Assembly (NCBI RefSeq): GCF_900129965.1
Contig: NZ_FQXM01000008.1
Location: forward strand, 62,001 to 126,000
Origin: Clostridium grantii DSM 8605
GTDB taxonomy: Bacteria; Bacillota; Clostridia; Clostridiales; Clostridiaceae
Direction: 5' to 3'
Length of the DNA: 64,000 bases
The notes below the pieces were generated by a model. It was not told where the DNA came from. It did no database searches and was given only the letters and a program-made list of their open reading frames with translations. Position numbers and translations under genes: made by a program. Every line of letters begins with the position of its first letter. Position 1 is the stretch's first letter. Below, piece by piece: positions 1 to 9,591 of this stretch.

Positions 1-1629
1 CCAATTGTAAAAATTATGCCTGAAAATATTTTTTATATTGAAGTAACTGCCCAAAAAGCAGAAAAAATCATTGAAGAGCATATTTTAAAAGGGAATTTAG
101 TAGAAGAGTGTTTATTTAAAAGTCCTGAATCTGGTGAAAACTTACTCAAACAAACTGATCTCCCTTTTTACAAAAAACAAATGAGAATTGCTTTGCGTAA
201 TTGTGGACTTATTAACCCAGAAGATATTAGAGAATTTATCGCAATGCAAGGATATGAAGCATTAGGATTAGTTTTAGAATCTATGTCTGCCGATGAAACA
301 ATTAATAGAATAAAACTTAGTGGGCTTAGAGGACGTGGTGGTGGTGGTTTTCCTACAGGACTAAAATGGGAATTCACAAAAAAATCAAAATCAGATATTA
401 AATATGTAATCTGCAATGCAGATGAAGGTGACCCTGGAGCTTTTATGGATAGAAGTATATTAGAAGGAGATCCTCATTCTATTCTTGAGGCTATGGCTAT
501 TACTGGATACTGCATAGGAGCTAATAAAGGCTATATTTACATAAGAGCAGAATATCCACTTGCTATACAAAGACTAAAAATCGCTATGAAACAGGCTTAT
601 GATTTAGGATTAATAGGAGAAAACATACTAGGAAGTAATTTTTCATTTCATATTGATTTAAAATATGGTGCCGGTGCTTTTATATGTGGAGAAGAAACTG
701 CCCTTATTAATTCAATAGAAGGTGGTCGTGGAGAACCAACTGTTAAACCGCCATTTCCAGCACAAGTTGGATTATGGAAAAAACCAACTAACATTAATAA
801 TGTAGAAACTCTAGCTAATATAAGCCCAATTATATTAAAAGGTTCTGAATGGTTTAATTCTATAGGAACAGAAAAAAGTAAAGGAACTAAAGTTTTTGCT
901 TTAGCTGGAAAGATAAATAACGTGGGCTTAGTTGAAGTTCCTATGGGTATCACCCTTAGAGAAATTATATATGAGCTAGGTGGGGGAATAAGAAATAATA
1001 ATAAATTTAAATCCGTTCAAACAGGCGGTCCTTCTGGTGGGTGTATTCCTGTAGATTATTTAGATACTCCAATTGATTATGAAAGTTTAACTGCCATTGG
1101 TTCAATGATGGGCTCTGGTGGAATGATTGTCCTAGATGAAGAAGATTGCATGGTGAATATTGCTAAATTTTATTTAGAATTTAGTGTAGATGAATCCTGT
1201 GGAAGATGTACTGCTTGTAGAATAGGAAATAAACGCCTTTATGAAATACTAACTAAAATAACTGAGGGTAAAGGTGAACTTCAACATTTACAAGATTTAA
1301 AAGATTTAGGCACCATGATTAAAGATGCTTCTTTATGTGGTTTAGGTCAAACTTCTCCAAATCCTATTCTTAGCACAATAAACTTTTTTTATGATGAATA
1401 TGTTGCTCATATTAAAGATAAATCATGTCCTGCAGGAGTTTGTACAAACTTATTAAAATATTATATATTACCCGAAAAATGTATCGGTTGCACAGCTTGT
1501 GCAAAAGTATGCCCTGTTAATTGCATATCTGGCACTGTAAAACAAGTACACTTAATTGACCAAGATATTTGTATTAAATGTGGTGCTTGCTTTAACAGAT
1601 GTAAGTTTGATGCAATTACAAAAAAATAG
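1..1629 (+). CDS. hydB: HydB-type (NuoF-like) subunit of [FeFe] hydrogenase, copy 1, 5-prime end cut by window
   Basis: This is the flavin and Fe-S subunit that links NAD(H) to an [FeFe] hydrogenase. The reading frame is open from base 1, and its first residues (PIVKI) align with the interior of the second copy (4263-6158). The N-terminal thioredoxin-like [2Fe-2S] domain therefore lies upstream of the window, and the first ATG at 16 is internal. Visible: the FMN/NADH motif RGRGGGGFPTGLKW (about residues 105-118 from that ATG), CNADEGDPGAFMDR, GAGAFICGEETAL, the [4Fe-4S] motif SCGRCTACRIG, and two C-terminal ferredoxin clusters (CIGCTACAKVCP, CIKCGACFNRC). It is followed after 23 bp by hydA copy 1 in the same operon. 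In the last cluster KFDAI replaces the PVDAI of copy 2. Family assignment is secure; bifurcating activity is inferred from the family. Confidence 0.93.
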   Translation, partial: PIVKIMPENIFYIEVTAQKAEKIIEEHILKGNLVEECLFKSPESGENLLKQTDLPFYKKQMRIALRNCGLINPEDIREFIAMQGYEALGLVLESMSADETINRIKLSGLRGRGGGGFPTGLKWEFTKKSKSDIKYVICNADEGDPGAFMDRSILEGDPHSILEAMAITGYCIGANKGYIYIRAEYPLAIQRLKIAMKQAYDLGLIGENILGSNFSFHIDLKYGAGAFICGEETALINSIEGGRGEPTVKPPFPAQVGLWKKPTNINNVETLANISPIILKGSEWFNSIGTEKSKGTKVFALAGKINNVGLVEVPMGITLREIIYELGGGIRNNNKFKSVQTGGPSGGCIPVDYLDTPIDYESLTAIGSMMGSGGMIVLDEEDCMVNIAKFYLEFSVDESCGRCTACRIGNKRLYEILTKITEGKGELQHLQDLKDLGTMIKDASLCGLGQTSPNPILSTINFFYDEYVAHIKDKSCPAGVCTNLLKYYILPEKCIGCTACAKVCPVNCISGTVKQVHLIDQDICIKCGACFNRCKFDAITKK

Positions 1630-1652
1630 TATGAGAAAGGAGGATTAATAAA

Positions 1653-3389
1653 ATGATTAATCTTACTATAAATGGTTTCAAAGTCAAAGTCCCAGAAAAA
1701 ACTTCAATTTTAGATGCTGCAAAATCTATAGGTGTACATATTCCAACACTTTGCTATCTTGATTTACATGATATAAAAATGGTAAATAGAACTGCTTCTT
1801 GTAGAGTGTGTGTAGTAGAAGTTGAAGGTCGTAAAAATTTAGCTCCTTCTTGTGCTACAGAAGTATCAGAAGGAATGGTTGTAAAAACCGATACTTTAAG
1901 AGCTATAAAAACACGACGTGCTATGGTAGAACTTTTATTATCTGATCACCCAACTGATTGTTTAGTTTGTGAAAAAAACACTCACTGTCAACTTCAAACT
2001 ATAGCAGCGGAATTGGGAATACGTAAAATTAGATACGAAGGTGAAATGTCCAATTACCCTAAAGATTCTTCAAGTGGTGCTTTATACAGAAATTTAGATA
2101 AATGTATCATGTGTAGAAGATGTGAAACCATGTGTAATGAAGTTCAAACATGCGGTATACTCTCTGCTGTAGATAGAGGCTTTGAGACCGTTGTATCCCC
2201 TGCTTTTTCTTTGCCTATGTTAGATACCATGTGCACTTTTTGTGGTCAGTGTGTTCAAGTTTGTCCAACAGCTGCCTTAACAGAAGTCACTCATAAATCC
2301 GAAGTATGGGAAGCTTTATCTGACCCCGAAAAATATGTAATAGTTCAAACTGCTCCTGCCGTTCGTGTTGCACTTGGAGAGAAGTTTGGTATGCCTGCTG
2401 GAACTATTGTTACAGGTAAAATGGTTTCTGCATTAAAACGACTTGGATTTAAAAAAGTTTTTGATACTGATTTTGCTGCTGATGTAACTATAGTGGAAGA
2501 AGCTCATGAATTCATTGACAGACTTCAAAATGGTGGTAGATTACCTATACTCACAAGTTGTTGCCCTAGTTGGGTTAAATTTATAGAGCATCAATTCCCT
2601 GATTTATTAGATATACCATCCACCTGTAAATCTCCACATATAATTTTTGGCACTATTGCAAAAACATATTTAGCTGAAAAATTAAACATTAACCCTGACA
2701 AAATCGTTGTTGTTTCAGTTATGCCTTGCATTGCGAAAAAATATGAAATTGTAAGACCTGAACTAACTCATGAAGGATCAAAAAATGTAGATTTAGTAAT
2801 AACAACTCGTGAATTTGCTGATATGATTATAGAAGCTGGTATAGAATTCAAAAATTTACCTGATGAAGATTTTGATCACCCACTTGGTGAATCTACAGGA
2901 GCTTCTGTTATATTCGGTACTACCGGTGGAGTAATTGAAGCAACATTAAGAACCAGTTATGAATGGCTTACTGGAGAAACTTTAGATGAAGTAGAATTCC
3001 ATGGGGTCCGAGGCTTAGATGGTCTTAAAGAATGTACTGTAAACATTAATGGTGAAGATATAAAAATTGGTGTTGCTCATGGACTAGGAAATGCAAGAAA
3101 ATTATTAGAATCCATACAATCTGGTGAGTCACATTATCACGCTATTGAAATAATGGCTTGCCCTGGTGGTTGCATAGATGGTGGCGGACAGCCATATCAT
3201 TTTGGTGATATTGATATAGTGAAAAAAAGAATGGAAGCTATATATACAGAGGATAGAGGCAAAGCTATTAGAAAATCTCATGAAAATCCTGCTGTGATAA
3301 AAATGTACGAAGAATTCATGGGAAAAATTGGAGGAGAAAAAGCTCACAATCTTCTTCATACTCACTATACTCCTAGAGAAAAAATATAA
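1653..3389 (+). CDS. hydA: [FeFe] hydrogenase catalytic subunit HydA, copy 1
   Basis: Makes or oxidises H2 at the H-cluster; with HydB/HydC it would exchange electrons with NAD(H) and ferredoxin in the cytoplasm. At 578 residues it has the modular size of clostridial CpI-type enzymes. In order: N-terminal [2Fe-2S] domain (C34, C50, C53, C67), the His-Cys [4Fe-4S] cluster (H99, C103, C106, C112), two ferredoxin clusters (C151-C161, C194-C204), then H-cluster motifs L1 TSCCPSW (301-307), L2 MPCIAKKYE (357-365) and L3 MACPGGCIDGGGQP (501-514). All cofactor ligands are present, so it should be active. ATG start preceded by AGGAGG. The gene ends just before a terminator, so this module is transcribed separately from hydC-hydB-hydA downstream. 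Confidence 0.96.
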   Translation: MINLTINGFKVKVPEKTSILDAAKSIGVHIPTLCYLDLHDIKMVNRTASCRVCVVEVEGRKNLAPSCATEVSEGMVVKTDTLRAIKTRRAMVELLLSDHPTDCLVCEKNTHCQLQTIAAELGIRKIRYEGEMSNYPKDSSSGALYRNLDKCIMCRRCETMCNEVQTCGILSAVDRGFETVVSPAFSLPMLDTMCTFCGQCVQVCPTAALTEVTHKSEVWEALSDPEKYVIVQTAPAVRVALGEKFGMPAGTIVTGKMVSALKRLGFKKVFDTDFAADVTIVEEAHEFIDRLQNGGRLPILTSCCPSWVKFIEHQFPDLLDIPSTCKSPHIIFGTIAKTYLAEKLNINPDKIVVVSVMPCIAKKYEIVRPELTHEGSKNVDLVITTREFADMIIEAGIEFKNLPDEDFDHPLGESTGASVIFGTTGGVIEATLRTSYEWLTGETLDEVEFHGVRGLDGLKECTVNINGEDIKIGVAHGLGNARKLLESIQSGESHYHAIEIMACPGGCIDGGGQPYHFGDIDIVKKRMEAIYTEDRGKAIRKSHENPAVIKMYEEFMGKIGGEKAHNLLHTHYTPREKI

Positions 3390-3449
3390 GTAAATCTATA
3401 TGTTTATTACGGATTTTATTAGCATTGTTAATTAATGGAATTATTTTCC

Positions 3450-3483
3450 AAAAGATAGATGAATTATCCATCTATCTTTTTCT
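3450..3483 (+). terminator. Rho-independent terminator after hydA copy 1
   Basis: A near-perfect hairpin (AAAAGATAGATG paired with CATCTATCTTTT) is followed by a T-rich run. It separates the two hydrogenase modules. Confidence 0.85.
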
Positions 3484-3572
3484 TAATTTGTTTAAAGTTA
3501 CATATTAAAAGATTAAATTGCAGTTATTTACACACATTTCGTATTTTTTTTTTATAAATTTAAAAATTTCTA

Positions 3573-3601
3573 TTAATTTTTAAGTGTTTTTACTGTATAA
3601 T
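3573..3601 (+). promoter_or_regulatory. Possible sigma-A promoter of hydC-hydB-hydA
   Basis: A perfect -10 TATAAT at 3596-3601 is preceded by TG. The -35 (TTAATT, 17-bp spacing) is weak. This is the best promoter candidate in the 378-bp gap between modules. The rest of the gap (about 3602-3750) is a long AT-rich leader in which I see no recognisable riboswitch and no clear Rex operator. Confidence 0.45.
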
Positions 3602-3767
3602 ATATAGTGGCTGATAAAAATATAACAAAGTATGGTTTATATCTTTTCAAGTAACCGTATTCTGTGTATTCAGTACAAGCATTATGTAAAATTGTGTTTA
3701 ATATCTTTTCTTGGGTTAGAAAATGATGTTTATCAATCTTATATTATAATAAAGGAGGTATATATTA

Positions 3768-4244
3768 GTGTGTTCTAATGAGTTAGTAAAAGAAAAATTT
3801 GATGAATTGGAAAAATTCATAAACGAGATGCCAGATAAACAAGGTGCTTTAATTGAAGTATTGCACAAAGCTCAAAATATTTTTGGTTATCTTCCAGAAG
3901 AAGTACAAAGATTTGTATCAAAGCAATTAAATATCCCAGTATCAAAAATTTTCGGGGTAATTACATTCTATTCTTATTTTACAACTGAGCCTAAGGGTGA
4001 ACATGTAATAAGCATTTGTATGGGTACAGCTTGTTTCGTAAAAGGTGCTGGAGAAATCGTAAAAGAATTCGAAAAGCAATTAGGAATAAAAGCTGGCGAA
4101 ACTACACCAGATGGCAAATTTACAATTGACGTACTTAGATGCATAGGTGCTTGTGGCCTTGCTCCTGTTCTTACAGTGAACGAAAGAGTAATTGGTCATG
4201 TAACTACAGCAGCTCAAGTAAAAAATATTCTTAAAGAATACTAA
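3768..4244 (+). CDS. hydC: HydC / NuoE-like [2Fe-2S] subunit of [FeFe] hydrogenase
   Basis: Small thioredoxin-fold [2Fe-2S] protein of the NuoE family, 158 residues, that passes electrons to the HydB flavoprotein. The four ligand cysteines are visible in CMGTAC and CIGAC near residues 84-89 and 125-129. The N-terminal helical region (DKQGALIEVLHKAQNIFGYLPEE) is typical of NuoE. The start is GTG, 7-8 bp after a strong AGGAGG. It is the first gene of a compact hydC-hydB-hydA operon (18 bp to hydB, 21 bp from hydB to hydA). The first module shows no hydC inside the window; it could lie upstream, or this HydC may serve both. Confidence 0.95.
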   Translation: MCSNELVKEKFDELEKFINEMPDKQGALIEVLHKAQNIFGYLPEEVQRFVSKQLNIPVSKIFGVITFYSYFTTEPKGEHVISICMGTACFVKGAGEIVKEFEKQLGIKAGETTPDGKFTIDVLRCIGACGLAPVLTVNERVIGHVTTAAQVKNILKEY

Positions 4245-4262
4245 GATTAGGAGGTAAGAAAA

Positions 4263-6158
4263 TTGAGTATAATCAAAACTTTTGACGAACTTAAAGAACT
4301 TTATGCTAAAAATAAAGAATTGTTAAGCCTAAGAGAATGTTCTCATGAAGAAGAACTATCTTATGAAAATAAAAGATGTAGAAGAGAAATTTTAGTTTGT
4401 GGTGGTACTGGATGTAAATCATCAAGAGCAGATGAAATAATCTCTAATTTAAATACTGAAATAGAAAAAGCTGGACTCGCTGGTGAAGTAACAGTTGAAA
4501 TAACAGGATGTTTTGGTTTCTGTGAAAAAGGACCTGTTGTTAAAATAGAGCCTGATAACATATTTTATGTTCAAGTAACTCCAGAAGATGCTGAAGAAAT
4601 AGTTACTGAAAACTTAGTTAATGGAAGAACTATTGAAAGACTTCTTTACGAAGAACCTACTATAAGCCAAAAAGTTAAAAGACAAGATGAAATGTCTTTC
4701 TACAAAAAACAAATGAGAATAGCTTTAAGAAACTGTGGTTTAATCAATCCTGAAAAAATTGATGAATATATAGCTGCAAAAGGATATCAAGCTTTAGGTA
4801 AAGTTGTTACAGAAATGACTTCTGATGATTTGATTAAATTAATATCTGATTCAGGACTAAGAGGTAGAGGTGGCGGTGGTTTCCCTACTGGATTAAAATG
4901 GAGTTTTGCAAAAAAATATGATGCTGATCAAAAATATATCATTTGTAATGCTGACGAAGGTGACCCTGGCGCGTTCATGGACCGTTCTATATTAGAAGGT
5001 GATCCTCACAGTGTTCTTGAAGCAATGGCAATTGCTGGTTATGCAATTGGTGCTACTAAAGGTTACATATATATAAGAGCTGAATATCCTCTAGCAATCA
5101 ACAGATTAAGAATCGCAATGAAACAAGCTAGAGAATTAGGTCTATTAGGAAAAAATATATTTGGTACAGGTTTCGATTTTGATATCGAATTAAAATATGG
5201 TGCTGGTGCCTTCGTTTGTGGAGAAGAAACTGCATTAATTAGATCTATTGAAGGTAGTAGAGGTGAACCAACATACAAACCACCATTCCCAGCTGAATCT
5301 GGTTTATGGGACAAACCTACATCTGTTAATAACGTAGAAACTTTTGCAAATATTCCTGAAATCATCCTTAAAGGTGCTGAGTGGTATTCATCTATTGGAA
5401 CTGCTACTTCAAAAGGAACAAAAGTTTTTGCTTTAGCTGGAAAAATCAATAACGTTGGTCTTGTAGAAGTTCCAATGGGTACTACATTAAGAGAAATTAT
5501 TTATGAAATCGGTGGCGGTATCAAAAATGGTAAAGCATTTAAAGCTGTTCAAACTGGTGGTCCATCAGGTGGATGTCTTCCTGCTTCTTCATTAGATACT
5601 CCTATTGATTATGAATCATTACAAGCTATTGGATCTATGATGGGTTCAGGTGGTATGATTGTTCTTGATGAAGATAACTGTATGGTTGACATTGCTAAAT
5701 TCTATCTTGAGTTTACTGTAGAAGAATCATGTGGTAAATGTACTCCATGTAGAATTGGTAACAGAAGATTATATGAAATATTAGAAAGAATCACAAAAGG
5801 TCAAGGAACTAAATCTGATATAACAGATTTAAAAGAATTAGGCCAAACTATCAAAGACACATCTCTTTGTGGTCTAGGTCAAACTGCTCCAAATCCTATA
5901 TTAAGCACACTACATTTCTTTATGGATGAATATGAAGCTCATATAAATGAAAAATCTTGTCCAGCAGGAACATGTACTGATCTATTAACTTACGATATTA
6001 CTGATAAATGTATTGGCTGTACAAAATGTGCTAGACAATGTCCTGTTAATTGTATCGAAGGTAAAGTGAAACAATTACATGTTATTGATCAAGTTAAATG
6101 TATTAAGTGTGGAGCATGTTATACTGCATGTCCAGTAGACGCTATAACAAAGAAATAA
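4263..6158 (+). CDS. hydB: HydB-type (NuoF-like) subunit of [FeFe] hydrogenase, copy 2
   Basis: Complete 631-residue diaphorase subunit of a multimeric [FeFe] hydrogenase, with FMN, NAD-binding and several Fe-S clusters. Order: N-terminal thioredoxin-like [2Fe-2S] domain (CGGTGC near residue 46 and CFGFC near 84), NADH/FMN motif RGRGGGGFPTGLKW, CNADEGDPGAFMDR, YGAGAFVCGEETAL, [4Fe-4S] SCGKCTPCRIG, and two C-terminal ferredoxin clusters (CIGCTKCARQCP, CIKCGACYTACP). The TTG start follows AGGAGG. HydB and HydC resemble the electron-bifurcating enzymes known from Thermotoga and acetogens, in which H2 oxidation is coupled to NAD and ferredoxin together. That coupling is family knowledge and not visible in the sequence. 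Confidence 0.96.
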   Translation: MSIIKTFDELKELYAKNKELLSLRECSHEEELSYENKRCRREILVCGGTGCKSSRADEIISNLNTEIEKAGLAGEVTVEITGCFGFCEKGPVVKIEPDNIFYVQVTPEDAEEIVTENLVNGRTIERLLYEEPTISQKVKRQDEMSFYKKQMRIALRNCGLINPEKIDEYIAAKGYQALGKVVTEMTSDDLIKLISDSGLRGRGGGGFPTGLKWSFAKKYDADQKYIICNADEGDPGAFMDRSILEGDPHSVLEAMAIAGYAIGATKGYIYIRAEYPLAINRLRIAMKQARELGLLGKNIFGTGFDFDIELKYGAGAFVCGEETALIRSIEGSRGEPTYKPPFPAESGLWDKPTSVNNVETFANIPEIILKGAEWYSSIGTATSKGTKVFALAGKINNVGLVEVPMGTTLREIIYEIGGGIKNGKAFKAVQTGGPSGGCLPASSLDTPIDYESLQAIGSMMGSGGMIVLDEDNCMVDIAKFYLEFTVEESCGKCTPCRIGNRRLYEILERITKGQGTKSDITDLKELGQTIKDTSLCGLGQTAPNPILSTLHFFMDEYEAHINEKSCPAGTCTDLLTYDITDKCIGCTKCARQCPVNCIEGKVKQLHVIDQVKCIKCGACYTACPVDAITKK

Positions 6159-6179
6159 TTCAAAAGAGAGGTGTAAAAA

Positions 6180-7916
6180 TTGAGTTTAGTAACTTTAAAT
6201 ATAAATAATATAAATGTTGAAGTAGAAGAAGGAACAACTATTTTAAAAGCTGCAAGAGAATTAAATATAACTATTCCTACTTTATGTCACTTAAACTTAG
6301 CTGATGATACAACTACAAATCATCCTGGTTCTTGTAGAGTATGTGTTGTAGAAATAGAAGGAAGAAGAAATCTAGCTCCTGCTTGTTGTACTCCTGTAGC
6401 AAATGGAATGGTTGTAAAGACTAGTTCTATAAGAGCTATTAAAGCACGTAGAACAATAGTAGAATTATTACTATCTGACCATCCTCAAGATTGTTTGATT
6501 TGTGAGAAAAACATGCACTGTGAACTTCAAAAGATTGCTGGTGATTTAGGTATTAGAAAAATTAAATACCAAGGTAAGAAAAGAAGCAATCCTAAAGATA
6601 ACACAAGTTACTCTATAATTAGAGACTTTGATAAATGTATCCTTTGTAGAAGATGTGAAACAATGTGTAACGATGTTCAAACAGTTGGCGTTCTATCTGC
6701 TATAAACAGAGGATTTGAAACAACAATAAGCCCTGCTTTCCAAGCTCCAATGATGGAAACTAAATGTACATTCTGTGGTCAATGTGTTGCCGTTTGTCCA
6801 ACAGGTGCTTTAACAGAAGTAAACTATATATCTGATGTTTGGGATGTATTAAATGATCCAACTAAAACAGTGGTAGTTCAAACTGCGCCTGCTATAAGAG
6901 CTGCTTTAGGAGAAGAATTCGGACTTGAAGCTGGAACTTTAGTAACTGGTAAAATGACAGCCGCTTTACGTGCTTTAGGATTCAATCAAGTATTTGATAC
7001 TGACTTTGCAGCAGATTTAACTATAATGGAAGAAGCTTCTGAGTTTGTTCATAGATTAGAGCATGGTGGCAGACTTCCAATGCTTACAAGTTGTTGTCCA
7101 GGTTGGGTTAAGTTCTTTGAACATGACTTCCCAGATTTATTAGATATTCCTTCTTCTTGTAAATCTCCTCAACAAATGTTTGGTGCTATAGCAAAATCTT
7201 ACTATGCACAAAAAATGAATATTCCTGTTAAAGACATAGTAGTTGTTTCTGTAATGCCTTGTCTTGCTAAGAAATATGAAGCTGCAAGAGAAGAATTAAC
7301 AGTTGATGGTTTCAGAGATGTTGATATAGTAGTTTCTACTAGAGAACTTGCTATAATGATTAAAGAAGCTGGTATTGACTTTAATTCTCTTGAAGATGAA
7401 GATTTCGATGCACCACTAGGAGAATCTACTGGAGCTGGAACTATCTTTGGTGTTACTGGTGGGGTTATGGAAGCTGCTTTAAGAACTGCTGCTGAATGGT
7501 TAACTAAAACACCATTAGATAACATAGATTTCGGTGTTGTAAGAGGTCTTGAAGGAATAAAAGAAGCATCTGTTATGGTAGGTGACTTAGAAGTTAAAGT
7601 AGCTATCGCAAGTGGATTAGGAAACGCACGTAAGTTGCTTGAAAAAATCCAATCTGGTGAAGCTGATTACCACTTGATTGAAATCATGGCTTGCCCTGGT
7701 GGTTGTATCGATGGTGGTGGTCAACCATATATTCATGGTGACTCTTCAATTCTTGAAAAAAGAATGAAAGCTATTTACAGTGAAGATTCAAGTAAAACTA
7801 TAAGAAAATCTCATGAAAATCCATATATCAAACAATTATATGATGAATATTTAGGTGAGCCTTATGGAGAAAAAGCACACAAATTACTTCATACTCACTA
7901 TATAAAACGTTCATAA
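6180..7916 (+). CDS. hydA: [FeFe] hydrogenase catalytic subunit HydA, copy 2
   Basis: Catalytic subunit of the second module, 578 residues, the same length as copy 1. It keeps the [2Fe-2S] domain, the HPQDCLICEKNMHC cluster (H101, C105, C108, C114), two [4Fe-4S] ferredoxin clusters (from C153 and C196), and H-cluster motifs L1 TSCCPGW (303-309), L2 MPCLAKKYE and L3 MACPGGCIDGGGQP. Start is TTG after GAGAGG. It lacks the extra C-terminal [2Fe-2S] domain of the longer Thermotoga HydA. The two HydA proteins are clearly paralogous but differ throughout, so the duplication is not recent. Confidence 0.96.
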   Translation: MSLVTLNINNINVEVEEGTTILKAARELNITIPTLCHLNLADDTTTNHPGSCRVCVVEIEGRRNLAPACCTPVANGMVVKTSSIRAIKARRTIVELLLSDHPQDCLICEKNMHCELQKIAGDLGIRKIKYQGKKRSNPKDNTSYSIIRDFDKCILCRRCETMCNDVQTVGVLSAINRGFETTISPAFQAPMMETKCTFCGQCVAVCPTGALTEVNYISDVWDVLNDPTKTVVVQTAPAIRAALGEEFGLEAGTLVTGKMTAALRALGFNQVFDTDFAADLTIMEEASEFVHRLEHGGRLPMLTSCCPGWVKFFEHDFPDLLDIPSSCKSPQQMFGAIAKSYYAQKMNIPVKDIVVVSVMPCLAKKYEAAREELTVDGFRDVDIVVSTRELAIMIKEAGIDFNSLEDEDFDAPLGESTGAGTIFGVTGGVMEAALRTAAEWLTKTPLDNIDFGVVRGLEGIKEASVMVGDLEVKVAIASGLGNARKLLEKIQSGEADYHLIEIMACPGGCIDGGGQPYIHGDSSILEKRMKAIYSEDSSKTIRKSHENPYIKQLYDEYLGEPYGEKAHKLLHTHYIKRS

Positions 7917-7923
7917 TTAAAGC

Positions 7924-7956
7924 AAAAGAACGCAGTCCTCTGGGCTGTGTTCTTTT
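7924..7956. terminator. Terminator after hydA copy 2, shared with the converging gene
   Basis: Hairpin AAAGAACGCAGTCC / GGCTGTGTTCTTT with T-runs on both strands, between the convergent hydA and the gene at 7955-8449. Confidence 0.85.
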
Positions 7957-8449
7957 AAATTTTATTATTCCAGTCAACATCCACAGTGCCCTCTACTTCT
8001 TTAGTTATTTTAGCTTCTGCTGCTAACCTGCAAGCATCACGATAACACTCCCAATGTTCTTCTTTAAACTTCATGATTTCATCTAATTTTAAATATAAAA
8101 CATAACATGGAAAAGTATTAAACCTACAAAAATTTTGCATTTCCATTATTCTTTCTTTACTAAAAATATAATTTAATGTTTCTATCTTATTAACAGGATA
8201 AATAATTTGAATTTTATTTTTTTCATAAGGAAGTAAAAAAGCTCTGTAATTATGTATTTTCATTTTCACATTTCCTTCTTTATTGCTAATTGTAGAATGA
8301 AAAGTACAATATTCCCTAACATCTTCTGGAACGCTTAACTTTAAAATAGTATAAATTTTTTTAATCTTCAGATTTAAATTTCCCGAAATTTTTCTTTTAG
8401 CTAAAACTGCTTCAATTGCTTCTGTTTCTTCCATAGATCTCACATTCAT
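7955..8449 (-). CDS. Hypothetical cytoplasmic protein, 164 residues
   Basis: I do not recognise this protein. It has no signal peptide and no membrane segment. It is a mixed alpha/beta sequence with a very acidic N-terminal start (MEETEAIEAVL), a Lys-rich middle, four scattered cysteines (YCTFH, FCRFNTFPCY, ECYRDACR) and a conserved-looking C-terminal helix with ECYRDACRLAAEAK. An AAGGAAA ribosome site sits 7 bp before the ATG. It stands alone on the minus strand, converging with the hydrogenase operon. No function is proposed. Confidence 0.7.
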   Translation of the reverse strand: MNVRSMEETEAIEAVLAKRKISGNLNLKIKKIYTILKLSVPEDVREYCTFHSTISNKEGNVKMKIHNYRAFLLPYEKNKIQIIYPVNKIETLNYIFSKERIMEMQNFCRFNTFPCYVLYLKLDEIMKFKEEHWECYRDACRLAAEAKITKEVEGTVDVDWNNKI

Positions 8450-8610
8450 ATCTTTTCCTTCTTTCTTTACTATCCTTTAAAGCATAGTAAAATTTCATAC
8501 ATTTTGTAAAAATTTACTTATTAATTAGTTTTATTTTTTTCTCATAATACTTATATTATTGTCATTATTATGTAATTTATTCATTTTTTATGGGTTTTGA
8601 GTTTATAAAA

Positions 8611-8653
8611 AAAGAAAAGGCTTGTAACATAAAAGTTACAAACCTTTTCTTTA
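8611..8653 (-). terminator. Terminator after psuK-psuG
   Basis: A long hairpin (AAAGAAAAGGCTTGTAAC / GTTACAAACCTTTTCTTT) with flanking A/T runs, directly downstream of psuG on the minus strand. Confidence 0.85.
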
Positions 8654-8667
8654 TAATTTTTTAATTA

Positions 8668-9591
8668 TTATTTACTTATTTCACTAAGTTGAACTGCTAT
8701 TTTAGAAGCTAATTCAGCATTATTATAAACTAATTTAATGTTGGAATCTAAACTATCCCCACCAGTGATTTCTTTAACTTTTGCAAGTAAAAATGGAGTA
8801 GTCTCTTTACCTTTTATTCCTTTTTCAAAACTCTCATTTAACGCTTCATTAACTGCATTATTTATAGTATCAAAATCCATTTCAAACTCTTCTGGAATAG
8901 GATTTGTTATTACCATTCCACCATTTAATCCCAGATCCCATTTTGTTTTAAGTGCTAAAGCTAACTCATCTATAGAATCAACTTTATAATCTACTTGAAA
9001 TCCGCTTCTTCTAGTGTAAAAAGCTGGTAACTCCTTTGTCTTATATCCTACTACTGGAACTCCTTGTGTTTCTAAATACTCAAGAGTAAGTCCTAAATCT
9101 AAAATAGATTTTGCTCCTGCACATATTACTGCAACATTTGTTTTTGCTAATTCTTCTAAATCTGCGGATATATCAAAAGTTTCCTGGGCTTTTCTGTGAA
9201 CTCCACCAATCCCACCTGTAGCAAATATTTTTATTCCAGCTAAAGCAGCAATTATCATAGTAGATGCAACTGTTGTAGCCCCTTCTACCCCTTTAGCAAC
9301 AACAAAAGGAATATCTCTTCTGCTTGTTTTAACTACCTCTAAACCTTTTTTACCTAGGTGTCTTATTTCTTCCTCTGTTAATCCAACTTTTAATTTCCCA
9401 TTAAGTATAGCTATAGTAGCTGGTACTGCTCCATTATCCCTAACAATCTTTTCAACTTCTAAAGCTGTCTCTGCATTCTGCGGATAAGGCATACCATGAG
9501 AAATAATTGTTGATTCTAAAGCAACCACTGCTTTATTATTTTTTAGGGCATCTAAAACCTCTTCTTTTATATCTAAGTATTGTTCTAACAT
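8668..9591 (-). CDS. psuG: Pseudouridine-5-phosphate glycosidase PsuG
   Basis: Cleaves pseudouridine 5-phosphate (C-C glycosidic bond) to uracil and ribose 5-phosphate, in the salvage of modified RNA nucleosides. Length (307 residues) is typical. Family motifs: [17 protein letters not shown] (residues 23-39), the GATTVASTM segment, [11 protein letters not shown] (a metal and substrate region) and [11 protein letters not shown] near the C-terminus. Its start overlaps the end of psuK by 7 bp, so the two are co-transcribed and probably translationally coupled. A PsuT-type transporter is not adjacent. Confidence 0.95.
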   Translation of the reverse strand: MLEQYLDIKEEVLDALKNNKAVVALESTIISHGMPYPQNAETALEVEKIVRDNGAVPATIAILNGKLKVGLTEEEIRHLGKKGLEVVKTSRRDIPFVVAKGVEGATTVASTMIIAALAGIKIFATGGIGGVHRKAQETFDISADLEELAKTNVAVICAGAKSILDLGLTLEYLETQGVPVVGYKTKELPAFYTRRSGFQVDYKVDSIDELALALKTKWDLGLNGGMVITNPIPEEFEMDFDTINNAVNEALNESFEKGIKGKETTPFLLAKVKEITGGDSLDSNIKLVYNNAELASKIAVQLSEISK

